From NCBI RefSeq assembly GCF_006175995.1, contig NZ_VDMB01000002.1, positions 143,090 to 207,089 on the forward strand: a stretch of DNA of 64,000 bases. Direction: 5' to 3'. The translations under genes and the position numbers were made by a program. The DNA is from Desulfobotulus mexicanus. GTDB taxonomy: Bacteria > Desulfobacterota > Desulfobacteria > Desulfobacterales > ASO4-4. Each line of letters opens with the position of its first letter. Within the stretch, counting starts at the first letter, position 1. This document shows, piece after piece, positions 58,451-64,000 of this stretch. The notes below the pieces were generated by a model. That model was not told where the DNA came from. It saw nothing but the letters and a program-made list of their open reading frames with translations, and ran no database searches.

Positions 58451-59881
58451 TCAGTACTGTCTGCGTTTGCTGGACGGAAGAATTTTTAATATTTCCCTGT
58501 ATTTGGCAATGGTTCTTCTGGCTATGTCTATGTTATGTTCTTTTTCCAGGATTTCTGCAAGTTTAAGATCGCTGTAAGGTTTTTGCGGGTCTTCGCTTTC
58601 CACCAGCTGCTTGATTTTATCAAGGACACTGGCGGATGCCATGGCCTCGCCTTCCACCCGGTTGATGGAGCTGTTGAAAAAATATTTGAGTTCAAAAAGT
58701 CCCTGGGGTGTATAGGCGTACTTATTGGTGGTGACCCGGCTGATGGTGGATTCATGCATCTGTATGTCCTGAGCCACATCCCGTAAAACCATGGGTTTGA
58801 GGTGGGCTATACCCTTTTCAAAAAAATCCTTCTGGAAGCGGACAATACTTTCCATCACATTGTAAATGGTTTTTTGTCTCTGCTGTATGCTTTTGATCAG
58901 CCAGGAGGCGGAACGCATTTTTTCCTGAAGATATTCTTTTGTTTCTCCTGTAACCTTTTCCCCTGTTCTCATGGCTTTTTTATAATAGGGGTTAATGTGC
59001 AGCCTTGGCAAGCCGTCATCATTCAGGCTGATGAGAAAGTCATTGCCATGTTTGTAAACATAGATGTCCGGCGTGATATAAACGGGTGCCTCATTGTGGT
59101 ATTCCCTGCCGGGTTTGGGTTCTAAGGACCGGATAACGGAAACGGCAGCGATAACGGTTTCAATGGTCAGCTTCAGGCTTTTGGCGATGGCCTTGAAATT
59201 TTTATTTTCAAGGTGTTTTAAATGCTGGGATATGATTTTTTCCACCACATCCGATGCAATGCCAAGACGTTTGATCTGCAGCAGCAGGCATTCCTGAAGG
59301 TTTCTGGCAGCTATCCCCGGAGGGTCAAAGGACTGCACAAGCCTGAGGGCCTCAGTCACTTTTTTTTCAGAACAGTCGCTGACCTTCATGATATCTTCAA
59401 TGCCCGTGTCCAGATAACCATCGGTATTGATATTGCCGATGATAAGACCTGCAAGCTGCTGAATCCGGATGTCTGCTCCTGTCATGGAAAGCTGCCAGAA
59501 GAGATGCTCATGCAGGGTTTCTTTTCCAGATATGAAGTTTTCATAACGGGGGGCCTCCCTCTCCTCGGATTCAAAATGCACCCGGCCCGTACTGCTGTAT
59601 TCATCAAGGTAGCTGTCCCAGTCAGTTTCTGCACTCACCTTTTCGCTGATTTCAATTTCCTGGAGTGACTCTTCCGAGGCAGGTGTTTCGTTGACTTCCG
59701 GTGTCTCTGTATCCGGAGCCTCCATGCGTTCTTCCAGGGCAGGGTTCTGTTCCAGTTCCTGCTGAATCGCATCCACCAGCTCAAGGCGGGAGAGCTGAAG
59801 CAGCTTGATGGCCTGTTGTAGCTGGGGCGTCATGACAAGCTGCTGGGTCAATTTGAGTTGTTGTCGGAGTTCTATGGCCAT
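58451..59881 (-). CDS. rpoN: RNA polymerase sigma-54 factor
   Basis: 476 residues. Region I (LRQQLKLTQQLVMTPQLQQA) interacts with activators; the acidic region II spans ~55-110; the C-terminal RpoN box ARRTIAKYRE recognises the -24 element, preceded by a helix-turn-helix (DVAQDIQMHESTISRVTTNK). One sigma-54 promoter in this window (pilA) fits its consensus. Starts 1 nt after the lptB stop. Confidence 0.97.
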   Translation of the reverse strand: MAIELRQQLKLTQQLVMTPQLQQAIKLLQLSRLELVDAIQQELEQNPALEERMEAPDTETPEVNETPASEESLQEIEISEKVSAETDWDSYLDEYSSTGRVHFESEEREAPRYENFISGKETLHEHLFWQLSMTGADIRIQQLAGLIIGNINTDGYLDTGIEDIMKVSDCSEKKVTEALRLVQSFDPPGIAARNLQECLLLQIKRLGIASDVVEKIISQHLKHLENKNFKAIAKSLKLTIETVIAAVSVIRSLEPKPGREYHNEAPVYITPDIYVYKHGNDFLISLNDDGLPRLHINPYYKKAMRTGEKVTGETKEYLQEKMRSASWLIKSIQQRQKTIYNVMESIVRFQKDFFEKGIAHLKPMVLRDVAQDIQMHESTISRVTTNKYAYTPQGLFELKYFFNSSINRVEGEAMASASVLDKIKQLVESEDPQKPYSDLKLAEILEKEHNIDIARRTIAKYREILKILPSSKRRQY

Positions 59882-59882
59882 T

Positions 59883-60605
59883 TTATAACCGGAATCCGTC
59901 TCCTAAGTAGGTTTTTCGGGCTACGGGACTTGCGGCGATGGCAGCAGGCGATCCTGATTCCACCACCTTGCCTGAATGCAGGATGTAGGCATGATCGCAG
60001 ACACCCAGAGTTTCCCGTACGTTATGGTCAGAAATCAGAACACCTATACCCCGGTGGGTCAGATAGTTAATGATGTTCTGTATATCACTGACAGCCATGG
60101 GATCAACCCCTGCAAAGGGTTCATCCAGAAGAACAAAGGATGGATCTGTACACAAAACCCTTGCAATTTCAAGCCGTCTTCTTTCTCCCCCGGAGAGAAC
60201 CGTGGCCATCTGAGGGGCTAGATGACGTATACCCAGTTCATCCAGAAGGGATTCTGCCTTCTGCCTGCGTTCCCAACGACCCATATCCAGATTTTCAAGG
60301 ATGATCAGTATATTCTCCAGAACGGAAAGTTTTCTGAATATGGAAGCTTCCTGGGGCAGATACCCTATGCCATGGCGTGCTCGCATATACATGGGATAAT
60401 CCGTCAGGTCTTTATCGTCAAGGAAAACCCTGCCTCCATCGGGCCGGATCAATCCCACGGCCATGTAAAATGTGGTTGTTTTTCCGGCTCCGTTGGGACC
60501 GAGGAGACCGATGACCTGTCTGCTTTCCACATGAAGGGATACCCCGTCCACCACTTTCCGGTCGCCGTATTTTTTTTCAAGCTGCTGGAGTTGTAATAAG
60601 GCCAT
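59883..60605 (-). CDS. lptB: LPS export ABC transporter ATP-binding protein LptB
   Basis: 240 residues. Walker A GPNGAGKTT at 36-44, signature LSGGERRRLEIAR, Walker B FVLLDEPFAGVDP, and the H-loop in LISDHNVRETLGVC. LptB powers extraction of LPS by LptFG. ATG 60605 begins the conserved MALLQLQQLEKKYG; the frame start at 60737 is inside lptA. Confidence 0.96.
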   Translation of the reverse strand: MALLQLQQLEKKYGDRKVVDGVSLHVESRQVIGLLGPNGAGKTTTFYMAVGLIRPDGGRVFLDDKDLTDYPMYMRARHGIGYLPQEASIFRKLSVLENILIILENLDMGRWERRQKAESLLDELGIRHLAPQMATVLSGGERRRLEIARVLCTDPSFVLLDEPFAGVDPMAVSDIQNIINYLTHRGIGVLISDHNVRETLGVCDHAYILHSGKVVESGSPAAIAASPVARKTYLGDGFRL

Positions 60606-60621
60606 GGAAGATCTCCTGATT

Positions 60622-61623
60622 TCAGAAAGGGGCGGCATCGGATCCCGGGAAAAGGGACCCTGAAGCTCCACCTGAAATTTCGATCTCACCGGTTCTGCGG
60701 TTGAAACGGATCTCAGGACCCTGAAGTATATTCCCATCGCGTTCCATTCGTGCCGGGTTTCCCGTGAGTATGATTATTTCATCTGTGCTTGTGTATACAG
60801 CCTTTTCTCCAAGGGCATGTCCATCGGCATGGGTCAGTCTTACATGGCCTTTGGCAATGGCCTTTTCAATTCCAGGGGGGGTATGGTCTGTTTCATGCTC
60901 CTTTTTTTCTTCACTTCTGTAGTAAAGGGTCATGGTGTCAGCCATGATATTCATTTCAGCCTGGCTCATGTGGACCTTGTCATGCAGAATAAGAATCTTT
61001 GCGTTCAAATCCCAGTGCTGCATCATGGCCCTTGCAGCCATGGGGGAGGTTTCCACGCTTTCAGTGGCTGTTTCTCTGAGGGTTGTGGGTGTTTCCTGGC
61101 TGCCTTCCACTTCCATCTGATTTTGAATACGGTCAAAACGGATTATGTTGCCACGGATATGCAGATCCGTGTGCAGAATTTCTGCAGGGAAACCTTCAAG
61201 CAGAAGCTTTTGGGTCTGGCTTTCATAAAGGGCCGTATCTGCCGTGGCATGGATATCTTCGCTGCTAAGACGGACCTTCCCTTCGGCTTTAAGGCTTTTC
61301 AGGCTTTCTGCGGACAGCTGTTTTCCCGTATCCATGGGGTAAAAAAAGATATGGATCTTTTCTGCCTCTAAGCTTTCGTGGTTTCCTGAAATTTTAGCTT
61401 CTCCTTCCATCAGAATTTTTCTGGATTTCGTATCCCAGGTCTGTTGTCTGCTTTCAAAATGAATGGAGGGTGATGAATCCGCTGAAAGGTTGAAAGGATA
61501 AAAAAAACAGAACATGACGAAAAAGACTCTTAGAAAAAAAGCTGTGTCATACTTTGGTTTTTGGAGGACTGATTTAGCGGTGGGTCCGGTCCTTTGACCA
61601 CAGTGGTAACTCAGCATTTTCAT
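60622..61623 (-). CDS. lptA: LPS transport periplasmic protein LptA
   Basis: About 333 residues. A membrane/signal segment (FFLRVFFVMFCFFYPFNLSA) precedes OstA-like beta repeats (IHFESRQQTWDTKSRKILME, then GPEIRFNRRTGEIEISGG). It is longer than E. coli LptA (185 residues), with a middle insertion around 170-210 rich in Glu/Thr. It forms the periplasmic bridge that carries LPS. The start is uncertain: ATG 61623 is chosen; 61677 would overlap lptC by 23 nt. Confidence 0.82.
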   Translation of the reverse strand: MKMLSYHCGQRTGPTAKSVLQKPKYDTAFFLRVFFVMFCFFYPFNLSADSSPSIHFESRQQTWDTKSRKILMEGEAKISGNHESLEAEKIHIFFYPMDTGKQLSAESLKSLKAEGKVRLSSEDIHATADTALYESQTQKLLLEGFPAEILHTDLHIRGNIIRFDRIQNQMEVEGSQETPTTLRETATESVETSPMAARAMMQHWDLNAKILILHDKVHMSQAEMNIMADTMTLYYRSEEKKEHETDHTPPGIEKAIAKGHVRLTHADGHALGEKAVYTSTDEIIILTGNPARMERDGNILQGPEIRFNRRTGEIEISGGASGSLFPGSDAAPF

Positions 61624-61654
61624 CGATTGTGGCCAGAAGAGGGCAGGAGCTGTC

Positions 61655-62214
61655 TTATGGGGATGGCATGGAGCCATGGAGCTTTCCTTTCACATTGCCT
61701 ATGAAGTGTATCAAGCCGTCTGAGATACTATAGGACAGGGTGTCTGAGATGATCAGGAGTCCTTCGCTTTCCACGGTTACGGGTTTTGGTGACAGGATGA
61801 GGTTTTCTTTGGCTATGTATTCCATTTTTTCGCTTTTAGCTGTATATTCAGGGTGTTCTATTTTTACTGATCCTTCGAGTAGCATATCCTTGGTATGGAT
61901 ATTTACGAAACCTGAAAGTGCATAGGCCAGGATAGGGATATTATCTTTTGTCATATAGGTGGCCTTAACCACTTCCAGAGCTGCAGCATCTGCCTTTCGG
62001 TCATAATCTGCCCTTTCTGCGGAGAGGGTCCAGACAACTTTGCCCTCTTCCGTTGCTGTATGGCGGAATCGGGTCAGGGTAATATCGGAGCGCTGCAGAA
62101 GAGAATCCGGTGGCAGTGGAGTACGAAACCGTTCTACCATAAACAGGATGGCGGTTGTGAGGATCAGGCCGCTTACAAAAAAAAGCAGAAAACGTCTTTT
62201 CCGGTAGCCGGGCT

Positions 62215-62218
<4 letters not shown>
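61655..62218 (-). CDS. lptC: LPS export protein LptC
   Basis: 187 residues. An N-terminal anchor (FLLFFVSGLILTTAILFMVE) and an OstA-like periplasmic domain (WTLSAERADYDRKADAAALE, YTAKSEKMEYIAKENLI). Links LptBFG to LptA. Overlaps kdsC by 4 nt. Confidence 0.88.
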
Positions 62219-63641
<1,423 letters not shown>

Positions 63642-63776
63642 TCAAGCCGATGCCTTCGTCCATCGTCAGGTCTTCTTTGTTTTTCCTTCTTATGCCCTTG
63701 ATTCCCCATAAGTGAGCTGTTATGAATGCGACCGGAATAAAGCATTGGAAATTTATTGAGGGAGGGGTAAGGGAAA

Positions 63777-64000
63777 ATGAAAAGCAAAGAAAAAAAAAGC
63801 AGGGGGTGGCTGTTTCTGCCCCTTATGGGGCTTCTTATAGGCGGTATCGGCTGGCTGGTTTTTACCTGTTTTGAAGGAAGTACGCCAGTGATATCCATGG
63901 ATCTTGTGTCCGACAGCATAGGAGAAAAAGAGGCTCTTTCCCTTGAAGTGAAGGACAAAGGCCGGGGGGTTAAGGAAGTTCAGGTTTCCTTTTATAAAGA
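63777..64000 (+). CDS. Start of an exported/membrane protein, probably M23-type peptidase (3' end outside window)
   Basis: 75 codons visible. ATG 63777 follows GGAGGGG. A membrane anchor (WLFLPLMGLLIGGIGWLVFT) is followed by STPVISMDLVSDSIGEKEAL and LEVKDKGRGVKEVQVSFYKD, the Ig-like N-terminal region that precedes a LytM/M23 domain in a family common in Desulfobacterota. The catalytic part is not visible, so the peptidase call is an inference. Divergent from kdsA. Confidence 0.55.
   Translation, partial: MKSKEKKSRGWLFLPLMGLLIGGIGWLVFTCFEGSTPVISMDLVSDSIGEKEALSLEVKDKGRGVKEVQVSFYK

Overview
The window reads as a chromosome segment of a Gram-negative, sulfate-reducer-like bacterium, most likely Desulfobacterota and perhaps a Desulfobacteraceae/Desulfobotulus relative. 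This rests on gene content: Kdo and Lpt lipopolysaccharide genes, a secG-tpiA-gap-rimI-EIIA(Man)-rapZ-ptsN-hpf-rpoN-lptB-lptA-lptC-kdsC-kdsA run, LeuCD of the aconitase-like type, an AmmeMemoRadiSam locus and many toxin-antitoxin modules. No taxonomic marker such as rRNA is present, so the assignment is an inference.

1-9.3 kb: the tail of a PD-(D/E)XK protein, a MazEF-like pair, a beta-CASP metallo-RNase, an MntA-HepT pair, then a surface block. In that block a dolichol-phosphate-type glycosyltransferase and two multi-spanning GT-C-like proteins flank a type IV pilin gene that has a near-perfect sigma-54 promoter.

9.3-18.5 kb: an accessory island, which is the most unusual part. It holds three DUF4160-DUF2442 gene pairs plus a fourth DUF2442 scrap, HicAB, two orphan Phd/YefM antitoxins, two Rpn-type PD-(D/E)XK nucleases that share a C-terminal tail, and three copies of the 3' tail of a REP-associated (Y1) transposase. 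It also holds three pieces of one group II intron; two begin at the same dispersed 12-bp repeat, and an internal intron hexamer is complementary to that repeat. Several genes are broken by a single event: TGA in one Rpn nuclease, TAA in one DUF4160 gene and an A9 frameshift in a membrane-protein gene.

18.5-23.4 kb: a radical SAM/SPASM protein, a double flavodoxin-fold protein with a CX2CX2CX5C cluster motif, then the complete AmmeMemoRadiSam triad (Memo, AMMECR1, radical SAM). 23.4-26 kb: a GH3 hexosaminidase-type lipoprotein, a PH-domain membrane protein and a cold-shock gene that starts with TTG. 26-31 kb (minus strand): TolC, HlyD and two ABC-2 permeases with no ATPase gene beside them. 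31-34.2 kb (minus strand): a stressosome-like partner-switching set (STAS, RsbR-like STAS, kinase-phosphatase fusion) ending in a GGDEF protein. 34.3-41.6 kb: a second GGDEF protein, nitroreductase, acyl-CoA synthetase, TrmO and exported proteins.

41.7-52.3 kb: housekeeping metabolism (pyrD, leuCD, hisE, hisG, a double-length ThyX), a rhodanese-rubrerythrin fusion, a class I adenylate cyclase and a GntR regulator. 52.3-52.9 kb: six tRNA genes forming a Leu-Tyr-Glu trio in tandem duplicate, directly downstream of secG. 52.9-63.6 kb (minus strand): protein export, glycolysis, nitrogen-PTS/RapZ, ribosome hibernation, sigma-54 and LPS transport plus Kdo synthesis. A partial gene, probably an M23-type peptidase, runs off the right edge.
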